DNA from: Acidobacteriota bacterium
Lineage (GTDB): Bacteria > Acidobacteriota > Terriglobia > Terriglobales > SCQP01
Assembly (NCBI GenBank): GCA_027314025.1
Contig: DAHVCP010000051.1
Span: 1-49,288, forward strand
DNA length: 49,288 bases
Reading direction: 5' to 3'
In this document: positions 7,231 through 15,729 of the stretch, one piece after another
Numbering within the stretch: position 1 is the first letter of the stretch
How the letters are laid out: each line of letters opens with the position of its first letter
Position numbers and translations under genes: made by a program
The notes under the pieces: generated by a model
Seen by the model: the letters and a program-made list of their open reading frames with translations, nothing else
Told to the model about the DNA's origin: nothing
Databases searched by the model: none

Positions 7231-8946
7231 ATGTTTCAGGAAATCGAAGAGCACAGCACGCCGGTGACGGGCGCGGGCAGCGCCGCGCCCGTGGCGGCCA
7301 TCCGGGCCGAGTGGCTGGCATGGCTTTGCCGCGCGCGCTTCTGGGGCATCACGCTGGTGCTGGCGGTGGAGCTGCTGGTCGCGTTCCGCGATCACGCGGA
7401 ATGGTCCTCCCTGGCGCCGTTTTTGTATCTCATTGCCGCTTGGTACGGTATTGCCCTGATTGATCGCGCCTGGCTGCGTTCTGGCGCCCGCGTGGCCCCG
7501 CAAGTGTACGCGCAATTGGGGCTGGACATCCTGCTGGTCACCGCGGTGATCGCGGTGACCGGCGGCTACTCCAGCCTGCTGACGGAAATCTACGCCTTGC
7601 TGGTGGTCGCCTCCGCCACGCTGCTGCCCCGCCGGGTGATCTACGCCATGGCCGGCGTCTGCGCGCTGGCCTATTGGGCGGCGGCGGAGGCGGCGCTGGC
7701 GATGGGCAGCACGGGCGCCGGCGCCAACGACCGCGCCATGGCGCTGTCGGTCTTGCTCAACGGCTTGGCGTTTGTCGCGGCGGCTTATTTGGCGGAGTTG
7801 CTGGCGGGCAAGCTGATGGCCGCGGGCCGGGAATTGCGCGAGCACCAGCATGTGCTGGCCAGCCTGCGGGCGCTGAACGACAACATCATCCGCTCCATGG
7901 GCGGGGGGCTGCTGACCACGGATCTGAGCGGTTGCGTCCATCTGGTGAACCCGGCGGCGGAGCGCATTCTGGAACAATCCGCCGAAGCCGTGCTGGGCCA
8001 GCCGGTGGAACGCGTGCTGGGCGCGGTTCCGGAGACCATGCTGGGGCGGCGCGGGGAGATCCGCATCAATCGCCACGGCCGCGAGAAGATCATCGGCTTG
8101 ACCGTGGTGCCGCTGAAGGTCAACGGCGCGACGGACGCCGGCCGCGTGATCCATTTCCAAGACTTGACCGAATTGCGGCGGCTGGAGCGGGAACTGCGCC
8201 GCCACGATCGCATGGCCGCCGTGGGCCGCATGGCGGCCGGCATCGCGCATGAGATTCGGAATCCGCTGGCTTCCATGGCCGGCTCGGTGCGCTTGCTGGC
8301 GCGCAGCGCCGCCCAGGATCCCGATCAGCAGCGGCTGGCGGCGGTGGTGGAGCGGGAATCGGAGCGGCTCAACCGCATCGTCGGCGAATTCTTAGGGTAC
8401 TCGCGCGATTACCAGTACCACATGGCCGAGGTGGATCTGCGGGCGTTGCTGGAGGAGGTGCTGACCTTGGCGCAGCAAAGCCCCCGCCGCGAGGCAGGCA
8501 TCCGCATCACCGCATCCCTGGGGACCGAGCCCGTCATTGTTTGGGGCGACGGCGACCGGCTGAAGCAGGTGGTCTGGAACCTCTGCGATAACGCCTTCAA
8601 GGCCATGCCCGAGGGCGGCACGCTGCGCATCACCGTGTCGCCGTCGTCCATGGGCGTGCGGCTGGAATTTCAGGATACCGGCCGGGGATTGAGGCCGGGT
8701 TCCGAGGAAGAAGTCTTCGAGCCCTTCCGCAGCGGTTTTAGCGAGGGCACGGGTCTGGGCCTCGCCCTGGTGTACGCCATCGTCGAGGCTCATCAGGGAA
8801 AAATTTGGGCCGAGCCGCCCGCGGGGGGCGGCGCACGGTTCGTGGTGCAGTTGCCGCTGGAGCGCAGCGCGCGGAGCGATTCCGCGGCGGGGCGCACCGT
8901 CGCGGCGGAGGCCGCGGTCGGCCAGTTCATTCCATCCAGTTATTGA
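7231..8946 (+). CDS. pilS: Membrane sensor histidine kinase PilS
   Basis: This is a 571-residue kinase. The N-terminal half holds about six hydrophobic segments (residues 36-195), as in PilS. A PAS domain follows (about 210-312: SMGGGLLTTDLSGCVHLVNPAA), then the HisKA dimerisation helix with H-box GIAHEIRNPLASM (phospho-acceptor His340), N-box around WNLCDNAFKAM, G1 DTGRGL and G2 GTGLGLALVYAIV. It would phosphorylate the response regulator encoded 11 nt downstream. In other bacteria PilS senses pilin in the membrane and drives sigma-54 transcription of pilin genes. The tail after the ATPase domain (about 545-571) is not conserved. A weak -10-like TAATCT lies at 7178-7183. The protein is typical, with no missing motif. 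Confidence 0.88.
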   Translation: MFQEIEEHSTPVTGAGSAAPVAAIRAEWLAWLCRARFWGITLVLAVELLVAFRDHAEWSSLAPFLYLIAAWYGIALIDRAWLRSGARVAPQVYAQLGLDILLVTAVIAVTGGYSSLLTEIYALLVVASATLLPRRVIYAMAGVCALAYWAAAEAALAMGSTGAGANDRAMALSVLLNGLAFVAAAYLAELLAGKLMAAGRELREHQHVLASLRALNDNIIRSMGGGLLTTDLSGCVHLVNPAAERILEQSAEAVLGQPVERVLGAVPETMLGRRGEIRINRHGREKIIGLTVVPLKVNGATDAGRVIHFQDLTELRRLERELRRHDRMAAVGRMAAGIAHEIRNPLASMAGSVRLLARSAAQDPDQQRLAAVVERESERLNRIVGEFLGYSRDYQYHMAEVDLRALLEEVLTLAQQSPRREAGIRITASLGTEPVIVWGDGDRLKQVVWNLCDNAFKAMPEGGTLRITVSPSSMGVRLEFQDTGRGLRPGSEEEVFEPFRSGFSEGTGLGLALVYAIVEAHQGKIWAEPPAGGGARFVVQLPLERSARSDSAAGRTVAAEAAVGQFIPSSY

Positions 8947-8957
8947 CACAAATCGCC

Positions 8958-10334
8958 ATGGCTCACTTGCTAATCATTGACGACGAACAATCCATCCGCG
9001 AGATGCTGGACATCGCCCTGCGCAAAGAGGGCCACCAGGTCGAAACCGTGGCCACCGCCGCGGACGGGCGGCGCAAGCTGGAATCCGCCATTTTCGACCT
9101 GGCCATCTGCGACCTGCGCCTCAGCCCGCAGGACAACGGCCTCGACCTGCTCCGCTTCTCGCGGCAGCATGATTCGGAGACGGCGTTCGTCTTCATCACC
9201 GGCCACGGCAGCATGGAAACCGCGATTGAAGCCATCAAGATCGGCGGCGTGGTGGATTACATCATCAAATCGCCGGATCTGGTGGACCGGGTGCTCTATA
9301 CCGTGGCGCGGGCGCTGCAATATCAGGAACTGAAGCGCGAGAACACCAGCCTGAAGCGGGAGCTCAAGAGCCGCAACGAACTGGGCCATTTGATCGGCAA
9401 CAGCCCCGCCATTAGCCAGCTCAAGGAAATGGTGCGCACGGTCGCCGCCACCGCCAGCACCGTACTCATTCGCGGCGAGAGCGGCACCGGTAAGGAGCTG
9501 GTCGCCCGCGGCATCCACGGCTGCTCCCCGCGCGCCGATCAGGCCTTCATTACCGTCAATTGCGGCGCCTTTCCGGAAACCCTGCTGGAAAGCGAACTCT
9601 TCGGTTACGTCAAGGGCGCCTTCACCGGCGCCAACAGCAACCGCCGCGGCCTTTTTGAGGCGGCCGATAAGGGCACGTTGTTTTTGGATGAAATCGGCGA
9701 AATGACCTTGCCGATGCAAGTTTCGCTGCTCCGCGTGTTGCAGGAGCGCCAGGTGCGGCCGTTGGGCTCCTCCAACAACATTCCAGTTGACGTCCGCCTC
9801 CTGGCCGCGACCAACGCCGATTTGGAGACCGCGGTGCGGGAAGGAAGGTTCCGCGAGGATTTGTACTATCGAATCAGCGTCATCCCCGTGGAGTTGCCCG
9901 CGTTGCGGGACCGGCGGGAAGACATTCCGCTGCTGGCCATGCATTTCCTCCGGCGTTTCGCCGCCGAGATGGCCAAGCCCGTCAGCAAACTCGATCCGGC
10001 GGGCATGGCCCGCCTGGAAGCCTACGACTGGCCCGGCAACGTGCGGCAACTGGAGAACGTCGTGGAACGTGCCGTGGCGCTGGCGCAGGGCGAGACGGTC
10101 ACGGTCGGGCCGCTACAGGCACGGCTCAATGGCAATGGCGCTACCGCCAACGGCGCCACCAGCGGACTGCCCCCGCTTCCGCCCGATGGGTTGGAGCGCT
10201 TTATCGAGGATGTGGAGAAGCATTACCTCTCGGCGGCCCTGGGCCAGTCGGGCGGCGTTCGCACCCGCGCCGCCGACATGCTCCGAATGTCCTACCGTTC
10301 CTTCCGGCACTACGCGAAAAAATACAGCATCTAA
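8958..10334 (+). CDS. pilR: Sigma-54-dependent response regulator PilR
   Basis: The 458-residue protein has a receiver domain (phospho-acceptor Asp52, DD at 8-9, Lys104), an AAA+ domain with Walker A GESGTGKE (173-180), intact GAFTGA (220-225) and Walker B GTLFLDEIGEM, and a Fis-type helix-turn-helix at the C-terminus (about 425-458, TRAADMLRMSYRSFRHYAKKYSI). An intact GAFTGA implies real sigma-54 contact. In the receiver the usual K-P after strand 5 reads K-S-P, a one-residue insertion. ATG 8958 directly precedes the receiver; the open frame upstream belongs to pilS shadow. It is co-transcribed with pilS, 11 nt away. It likely activates pilin genes, none of which is in the window. Confidence 0.9.
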   Translation: MAHLLIIDDEQSIREMLDIALRKEGHQVETVATAADGRRKLESAIFDLAICDLRLSPQDNGLDLLRFSRQHDSETAFVFITGHGSMETAIEAIKIGGVVDYIIKSPDLVDRVLYTVARALQYQELKRENTSLKRELKSRNELGHLIGNSPAISQLKEMVRTVAATASTVLIRGESGTGKELVARGIHGCSPRADQAFITVNCGAFPETLLESELFGYVKGAFTGANSNRRGLFEAADKGTLFLDEIGEMTLPMQVSLLRVLQERQVRPLGSSNNIPVDVRLLAATNADLETAVREGRFREDLYYRISVIPVELPALRDRREDIPLLAMHFLRRFAAEMAKPVSKLDPAGMARLEAYDWPGNVRQLENVVERAVALAQGETVTVGPLQARLNGNGATANGATSGLPPLPPDGLERFIEDVEKHYLSAALGQSGGVRTRAADMLRMSYRSFRHYAKKYSI

Positions 10335-10483
10335 TCGGCACGGCGGGACGGCTGCAACCATGAGCGGTCCCGGGCCCGATTGGCGGGCCCGATTGATTGG
10401 ATGCCGGGCCGGGCTGGCGCGGGATTTGCCGCCGGCTCTGGGTTCCCCGGGGCGTGCCACGTGCGCGCCGTAACCGCCCGCCG

Positions 10484-10744
10484 TTAATTCTCCAAGTTCA
10501 GTTCGCGCCGCAGGATTTGCGGGTCAAACGGGCTGCACGCAAAGTACCGCCCCTCGACCTCGAACGTCGGCACCTTGCGCTTGCCGCCGTTATTGGCGAC
10601 GACGCGCTCGGCGGCGCCATCGCTCTCCTCGATATTGATTTCCTCGAAGCCGATGCCGCGCTCCTTGAGGAAGGCTTTGGCGCGGCGGCAATCCGGGCAC
10701 CAACTGGTGGTGTACATACGAATAGCCATAATCGAGGGTAGCAT
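10484..10744 (-). CDS. Glutaredoxin-like small redox protein
   Basis: The protein has 86 residues (81 if the inner ATG at 10729 is used). It is a compact thioredoxin fold with the dithiol motif CPDC near the N-terminus (W-C-P-D-C), cis-Pro loop KVPTFEVEG and C-terminal helix. This is the NrdH/mycoredoxin/glutaredoxin-like class, in which the protein reduces disulfides or mixed thiols in the cytoplasm. The conserved fold begins at MYTTSWCPDC, so the inner start MAIRMYTT would suffice; the outer ATG has a weak GGA 5 nt upstream, so I kept it. The gene sits alone, convergent with pilR and divergent from mtaB across about 115 nt. The partner reductase is unknown. Confidence 0.8.
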   Translation of the reverse strand: MLPSIMAIRMYTTSWCPDCRRAKAFLKERGIGFEEINIEESDGAAERVVANNGGKRKVPTFEVEGRYFACSPFDPQILRRELNLEN

Positions 10745-10847
10745 TGCATTCCATCGGATCGAGGACGCGTCCCGCTGGTGCCGCCAGCCCGCGGTGGGGC
10801 TGGCCGGTTGCTCCGGGCCTAGCCGCGAACCCGCGCCATCGCCACCC

Positions 10848-10853
10848 TAAAAT
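10848..10853 (+). promoter_or_regulatory. -10 element of mtaB, leaderless arrangement
   Basis: TAAAAT (5 of 6 to TATAAT) lies with only 6 nt between it and the mtaB ATG, so transcription would start at or within 1-2 nt of the start codon. The -35 region is not recognisable. Confidence 0.5.
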
Positions 10854-10859
10854 GGAGCC

Positions 10860-12155
10860 ATGGGGGCCGGAACCTTCCGCATCCATAACTTCGGCTGCCG
10901 CGCCAATCAGGCCGACGGGTCCGCGATCGCCCGCGACTTAGCGGCGGCTGGCTGGCGGCCGGCCGAGCAGGCGGAACTGGTCATTCTCAATACCTGCACC
11001 GTGACCTCCGCGGCGGACGCCGAGGCCCGATACGCCATTCGCCGCATCCGGCGAGAGCAGCCGCAGGCGCGCATTTGGGTCACCGGCTGCTACGCGCAGC
11101 GCGCGCCGGAGGAGGTCCGCGCCCTCGGCGGCGTCGAGCGGGTGGTCGGCCATGCGGAGAAGCTGGGGATCGCTGCACTAGCGGGCGCGGTGGCGCCCTC
11201 GGTGGACCCGGCGGCGCTGCTTTCCGGCCGCACCCGGCCGCATGTCAAGGTGCAGGACGGCTGTGGAAACGCCTGTTCGTTCTGCGTCATTCCCAGCGTC
11301 CGCGGCGGGCTGCAATCGCGGCCGGCGCTAGAGATCGCGGCGGAGGTGGCCCGCTGGGCGGCGAACGGCGCGCAGGAGGTCGTCCTGACCGGCATTCACC
11401 TGGGCCAATGGGGCCGCGATCTGCCCGGACGGCCGGCGCTGGCCGATCTGTTGCGGGCGATGGTGGCGGCCAGCGGCATTCCCCGTCTCCGCCTCAGTTC
11501 CATCGAACCGATGAATTGGACCGGGGAGCTGATCTCCCTGCTCGCTTCCGAGCCCCGCTTGGCGCCCCACGCCCACGTCCCGCTGCAAAGCGGGTCGGAT
11601 ACGGTGCTGCGGCGCATGCGCCGCCGCTATCGGCCAAGCCACTATGCCCAGCGCGTCACGGAGATTCGCCGGCGCCTGCCCGCCGCGGCGATCGGTGCGG
11701 ATGTGATGGCGGGATTTCCCGGGGAGACGGAAGCGGAGTTCGAAGCATCGCTCGCGTTCATCGCCGCGCTGCCCCTGACCTACCTCCACGTTTTTACCTA
11801 TTCGTTCCGGCCGGGCACCGAAGCCGCCCGGCGCACCGGCGAACCGGGCTGGGAGGCGGTTCCGGCGGTTGTGGCCGCCCGCCGGGCCGAGCGGCTGCGG
11901 GCGCTTGCGGAAACGCTGCGCGCGCGCTTTGCCCGCGGGTTCTGGGGCCGGGAGCTCGACCTGCTGACGCTGGGGGAAACCCGCGGCGGCTTCACCCGCG
12001 CCCTGAGCGCCAACTTCTTGGACGTGTGGCTGGAGGGAATGTGGCCGCCAAACCGGCGGCTAAGCGCCCGGGTACGGCCCGGCGCCGGGTTGCGCCTGGA
12101 GGCAAGTCCGGACGCCATGACGCATTCAGTCAAATTAATGACCGGACAGTCATAA
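10860..12155 (+). CDS. mtaB: tRNA (t6A37) methylthiotransferase MtaB
   Basis: This 431-residue radical-SAM enzyme has the methylthiotransferase layout: an N-terminal UPF0004 domain with three cysteines (C13, C46, C77) that hold the auxiliary 4Fe-4S cluster, the radical-SAM motif C-x3-C-x2-C (C135, C139, C142, in CGNACSFC), a TIM-barrel section with LTGIHLGQWG and HVPLQSGSDTVLRRMRR, and a C-terminal TRAM-like domain. It converts t6A37 to ms2t6A37 in ANN-decoding tRNAs. The phrase NFGCRANQAD and the HLG...G pattern fit MtaB better than MiaB or RimO. The stop codon overlaps the downstream tetR operator palindrome, so the two transcription units are tightly packed. Confidence 0.88.
   Translation: MGAGTFRIHNFGCRANQADGSAIARDLAAAGWRPAEQAELVILNTCTVTSAADAEARYAIRRIRREQPQARIWVTGCYAQRAPEEVRALGGVERVVGHAEKLGIAALAGAVAPSVDPAALLSGRTRPHVKVQDGCGNACSFCVIPSVRGGLQSRPALEIAAEVARWAANGAQEVVLTGIHLGQWGRDLPGRPALADLLRAMVAASGIPRLRLSSIEPMNWTGELISLLASEPRLAPHAHVPLQSGSDTVLRRMRRRYRPSHYAQRVTEIRRRLPAAAIGADVMAGFPGETEAEFEASLAFIAALPLTYLHVFTYSFRPGTEAARRTGEPGWEAVPAVVAARRAERLRALAETLRARFARGFWGRELDLLTLGETRGGFTRALSANFLDVWLEGMWPPNRRLSARVRPGAGLRLEASPDAMTHSVKLMTGQS
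12138..12153. promoter_or_regulatory. TetR-type operator, ATGAC-N6-GTCAT
   Basis: A perfect inverted repeat (ATGAC 12138-12142, GTCAT 12149-12153) overlaps the end of mtaB and lies 12 nt upstream of the tetR start. Palindromes of the ATGACxGxxCxGTCAT kind are common operators of TetR repressors guarding efflux operons. Autoregulation of the tetR-tolC-emrA-emrB unit is inferred. Confidence 0.6.
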
Positions 12156-12165
12156 ATGTGATAGC

Positions 12166-12813
12166 ATGGTCTCGCATATGCCGGTCGAGGGCAAAACCCG
12201 CCGCGAAGTGCTGACCGAGTTTCGCCGCGCCGAAATCCTGGCCGCCGCGCGCAAGGTCTTCGCCGCGCGCGGATTTCGCGCCGCCACCTTGGAGGAGGTC
12301 GCGGTGGAAGCGGGGCTGGCCAAGGGCACGCTGTATCTGTATTTCGACAGCAAGGAAGAGATGTTTTGGGCCATCTTCCGCGGCCGCGTCGCCGAGATGC
12401 ACCGCCGGCTCCAGGCGGTCCTGAGCGAGCCGGGCGGCACTGCGGACAAGATCCGCGCCGGCCTGCGCGTGCGCTTCGAGCTGTTGCGCGAGGACCAGGA
12501 CTTCATGCGCATCTACCTCACCGAGTTTGGCCAATGCATCTACGGCGGCCCTTGGGCCAAGGAGTTCCGCAAGCTGCACCTGGCCGGGGCGCGGTTGCTG
12601 GCGCCCGTGCTGGAAGAAGGAATTCGCCGCGGCGAGCTGCGCCCGGTGCCGCCGTTGGAAACCGCGCTGGCGCTGATGGATCTGGTCAAGAGCACGGTCT
12701 CCATGCAGCTGCTGGGCATGCACGAGAACCGCTTCGATGTGGAGCAGTTCATCTTCGATCTGTTTTGGCGCGGAGTAGGGGCGGAAGGCGCCGCCGCCGG
12801 AGGAGGGCAATGA
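12166..12813 (+). CDS. TetR/AcrR-family repressor of the efflux operon
   Basis: The 215-residue protein has an N-terminal TetR helix-turn-helix (about residues 22-68: ILAAARKVFAARGFRAATLEEVAVEAGLAKGTLYLYFDSKEEM matches the family signature closely) and a helical C-terminal ligand-binding domain (70-205). It would bind the palindrome just upstream and be released by a drug-like ligand exported by the pump. Two in-frame starts, 12166 and 12178, are possible; the second lies nearer the conserved domain. Its TGA overlaps the tolC ATG (ATGA), so repressor and pump are one transcriptional unit. The C-terminal tail is a Gly/Ala run that also encodes the Shine-Dalgarno of tolC. Confidence 0.88.
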   Translation: MVSHMPVEGKTRREVLTEFRRAEILAAARKVFAARGFRAATLEEVAVEAGLAKGTLYLYFDSKEEMFWAIFRGRVAEMHRRLQAVLSEPGGTADKIRAGLRVRFELLREDQDFMRIYLTEFGQCIYGGPWAKEFRKLHLAGARLLAPVLEEGIRRGELRPVPPLETALALMDLVKSTVSMQLLGMHENRFDVEQFIFDLFWRGVGAEGAAAGGGQ

Positions 12814-14345
12814 AAGGCGCCGCTGCGGTGCAGTTGAGGTTCCTGCCGGTTCGTTCGCGGTCCGGGATGCGCCCTGGCGCTGTGCGCAATGCCGCACGGC
12901 GGCTGCCGCTGGGCGTGGCGGTCCTGGCTGCCGCTGGGTTGGCCGCCGCGCCGGTATTTGCCCAAGGCCCGCCTTCGCCGGCCCAGCCCGCCTATGCTCC
13001 GGCGCCCGCCGCCAGCGTCTATCAGCCGCCCACTTCCTCCGCCCAGCTCAGCGGCGGTGTCGCCCGGGGCCGGGTTCATCCCGGAGTGATGGCGCTCAGC
13101 TTGAACGCCGCGATCCGCATGGGCCTGCGTAACAACCTGGCCGTGCTGCTGTCCTCCACGGCCTCGGAGCAAGCCCGCGCGGAGCGCTGGCGCTCCTTAT
13201 CCGGCTTGCTGCCCAAAGTACAGGCCAGCGTCGGCGATGAGGAGACGAAGGAAAACCTGGCGGCGTTCGGATTCAGCTTTCCCGGCTTTCCCCAGATCGT
13301 CGGTCCCTTTCGCGTCTTTGACGCGCGGGGCTATCTCGACGTCCCGGTCTTGAACATCAGCGGCATCCAGAACCTGCGTTCCTCCAACGCCAGCCAGGCT
13401 GCCGCCGCGCATACCTATCAGCAAATGCGCAATCTGGTGGTGATGGCGGTCGCGGACCAATATCTGCTGGCCTCGGCCGACGGCAGCCGTGTCACCGCCG
13501 CGCAGGCGCAACTGCGCACCGCGGAGCAGTCCCTCGCCCAAGCCGAGGATATGTATCACGCCGGCACTGTCTCCGCCCTTGACGTCGTGCGGGCCAAAGT
13601 TCAGCGGGATCGCGAACGGCAGAATCTGATCGTGCGGCGCGATGACTTGGCTAAGCAAAAGCTGGCGCTGGCCCGGGCGATCGGCCTGCCCTCAGGCCAG
13701 GCCTACCGCTTGGCGCAGCCGATGCCCTACACGCCGGCGCCCAGCCTGTCCGTGGACCGCGCTCTGGCGGAGGCGTTGCGGACAAGGCCGGATTACATGG
13801 CTGCTCGCGAGTCGGTGCGCGCCGCGCAGTTGGCGCTGGCCGCCGCGCGGGACCAGCGCTTGCCGACCGCGGATTTCAGCGGCAACTGGGGAACCATCGG
13901 CAACCGGATCAACAGCAACCATCCCACCTTCACGCTGGCGGGCCAGATCAATCTGCCGATCTTCGACGGAGGCGCGATTCATGCCGCGGAGATCGCCGCC
14001 CACGCGCGGTTGCGGCAGGCCCAGGACCAGGAATCCGATCTTCGCGCCGCCATCGGCCAGCAGGTTCGCTCCGCGCTGCTCGACGTGCATGCCGCCCGGC
14101 AGCAAGTCGGCGTCGCCACCCAGGCGCGCCAACTGGCGCGGCAAGAGCTGACCTTGGCCCGCGACCGCTTCCGCGCCGGCGTTGGCGACAACTTGGAAGA
14201 GGTGGAAGCCGAGCAGGAAGTCGCAGTGGCCGAGGAAAACTACATTGGCAGCCTGTATAGCTTCAACGCCGCCAAAATCGAGTTGGCGCAGGCGCTGGGC
14301 GTGGCGCAAGCCTCGTACCGCAGCTTTTTGGAAGGAGCCAAGTAA
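12810..14345 (+). CDS. tolC: TolC-family outer-membrane efflux channel
   Basis: The 511-residue protein has a long N-terminal region with a hydrophobic signal segment (about residues 30-51, ending ...APVFAQ), a Pro/Ala-rich linker and two outer-membrane efflux (OEP) repeats (about 95-290 and 320-500), long helices rich in Ala, Gln, Arg and Glu. Phrases such as ARAERWRSLSGLLPKVQASV and ALDVVRAKVQRDRERQN are typical of the family. It would form the trimeric outer-membrane duct for the EmrA-EmrB pump encoded downstream. The start at ATG 12810 overlaps the tetR stop and is preceded by GGAGG (12802-12806). An upstream frame extension inside tetR is shadow. The protein shares the TAATG stop/start overlap with emrA. 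Confidence 0.87.
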   Translation: MKGAAAVQLRFLPVRSRSGMRPGAVRNAARRLPLGVAVLAAAGLAAAPVFAQGPPSPAQPAYAPAPAASVYQPPTSSAQLSGGVARGRVHPGVMALSLNAAIRMGLRNNLAVLLSSTASEQARAERWRSLSGLLPKVQASVGDEETKENLAAFGFSFPGFPQIVGPFRVFDARGYLDVPVLNISGIQNLRSSNASQAAAAHTYQQMRNLVVMAVADQYLLASADGSRVTAAQAQLRTAEQSLAQAEDMYHAGTVSALDVVRAKVQRDRERQNLIVRRDDLAKQKLALARAIGLPSGQAYRLAQPMPYTPAPSLSVDRALAEALRTRPDYMAARESVRAAQLALAAARDQRLPTADFSGNWGTIGNRINSNHPTFTLAGQINLPIFDGGAIHAAEIAAHARLRQAQDQESDLRAAIGQQVRSALLDVHAARQQVGVATQARQLARQELTLARDRFRAGVGDNLEEVEAEQEVAVAEENYIGSLYSFNAAKIELAQALGVAQASYRSFLEGAK

Positions 14346-15667
14346 TGCCCACCCGCGTCGAACCCTCGCAGAATCCCCCCGCCGCTCCCTCCAACCCTCC
14401 GGGCGCAGGCGACGGCCCGGCCCCGGCGGCGCAGGCCAAGCGCGGCGTCAGCCCCAAGACCAAACGATTGGTGTTGATCGCCGCCGCGGTCTTCGTCGTC
14501 GCCGCGGTGGCGGGCTGGTATTTCTTTCTGCGGGGACGCGCCAGCACCGACGATGCGCAGATCGAGGCGCATATTGATCCCATCTCCCCGCGCGTAGAGG
14601 GAATGGTGACCCACGTTTACGTGCAGGATAATCAGTTCGTTCGCGCCGGCCAGGTATTGTTTACCCTGGACCCCCGCAATTACCGCCTTGCTTTGCAGCA
14701 CGCCAAGGCGAATCTGGCGTCGGCCCAGGCGGCGGCGGCCGGCGCCAGCACGGGCATTCCCATCCAGCGGACCTCCAGCTACAGCAGCATCAGTTCCGCG
14801 CAGGCGGGCCTGATCACTGCCCGCGCCGAGCAGAGCCAGGCGGAGCAGAATCTAGCCTTGGCGGGGAGCCAGGAGCAGGCGGCGCGGGCCGCGGTCGCGG
14901 AGGCACAAGCCAACGCCCGGCGTGCGGTGAGCGATGCCCGTCGCTACCGCCAACTGGTGGCCAAGAACGAGGTCAGCCGGCAGGCCTACACGCACATGGA
15001 AACCACCGCCGCCGCCGCCCGGGCCGCCGTGCGCGCCGCCCAGGCCAACGAGGCCGCCGCCCGCAATGCCGTCGCCGCGGCCAGCGCCGGTGTTTCCGTG
15101 GCGCGGGGCCGGGTGGAGCAGGCGCTGGCCGCGGTGCGGCGTGCCGCCGTCGGCCCGCAGGAAGTGCGGGTCAGCCGTTCTCGCGCTGGCGAAGCCCAGG
15201 CGCAGGTCGCGTTGCGGCAGGCCGCGGTCGCGCAGGCCGAGCTCAATCTCGGCTGGACCACCGTCCGCGCGCCCGTCTCCGGTTTGGTGGGAGACCGCCA
15301 TGTCGAGGTCGGCCAAGCCATCGCCCCGGGCCAGCCCGGACTGGACATCGTCGAAAGCGGCCATCCGCTGGTGGACCGCTGGGTCGTCGCCAATTACAAG
15401 GAGACCGATCTGCAAGGCATGGCGCCCGGGCAGCGCGCTACCGTGCATGTGGACGCCTACAACGAAGATCTCAAGGCGAAGCTAAACTCCATCGGTTCGG
15501 CCACCGGCAGCCGCTTCAGCTTGCTGCCTCCGGAAAACGCCACCGGCAACTACGTCAAAGTCGTGCAGCGCATTCCGGTGAAGCTGTTTTTCGATGCCGG
15601 GCAGAACGCAAAGCTGCAGCGCTTGCGCCCCGGCATGTCGGTTGAGGTGACTGTCTATACCCGCTGA
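14345..15667 (+). CDS. emrA: EmrA/HlyD-family periplasmic adaptor
   Basis: The 440-residue protein has a Pro-rich cytoplasmic N-terminus (1-40), a single membrane helix (41-62), then the membrane-fusion layout: STDDAQIEAHIDPISPRVEGMV (beta-barrel/lipoyl entry), LFTLDPRNYRLAL, a long Ala/Gln/Arg coiled-coil hairpin (about 118-300), NLGWTTVRAPVSGLVGDRHVEVGQ (second lipoyl half) and a C-terminal barrel with GQRATVHVDAY. It bridges the inner-membrane MFS exporter and TolC. The coiled coil is longer than in E. coli EmrA and contains repeated AAVAEAQAN-type segments. Its ATG shares bases with the tolC TAA. The adaptor ends 62 nt before emrB. Confidence 0.88.
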   Translation: MPTRVEPSQNPPAAPSNPPGAGDGPAPAAQAKRGVSPKTKRLVLIAAAVFVVAAVAGWYFFLRGRASTDDAQIEAHIDPISPRVEGMVTHVYVQDNQFVRAGQVLFTLDPRNYRLALQHAKANLASAQAAAAGASTGIPIQRTSSYSSISSAQAGLITARAEQSQAEQNLALAGSQEQAARAAVAEAQANARRAVSDARRYRQLVAKNEVSRQAYTHMETTAAAARAAVRAAQANEAAARNAVAAASAGVSVARGRVEQALAAVRRAAVGPQEVRVSRSRAGEAQAQVALRQAAVAQAELNLGWTTVRAPVSGLVGDRHVEVGQAIAPGQPGLDIVESGHPLVDRWVVANYKETDLQGMAPGQRATVHVDAYNEDLKAKLNSIGSATGSRFSLLPPENATGNYVKVVQRIPVKLFFDAGQNAKLQRLRPGMSVEVTVYTR

Positions 15668-15729
15668 CCAGCCGCGGTGCCGCCCGGCGGCGCCGCAGAG
15701 CCGGTGTGGGCCCGGACTGAGGAGATTTG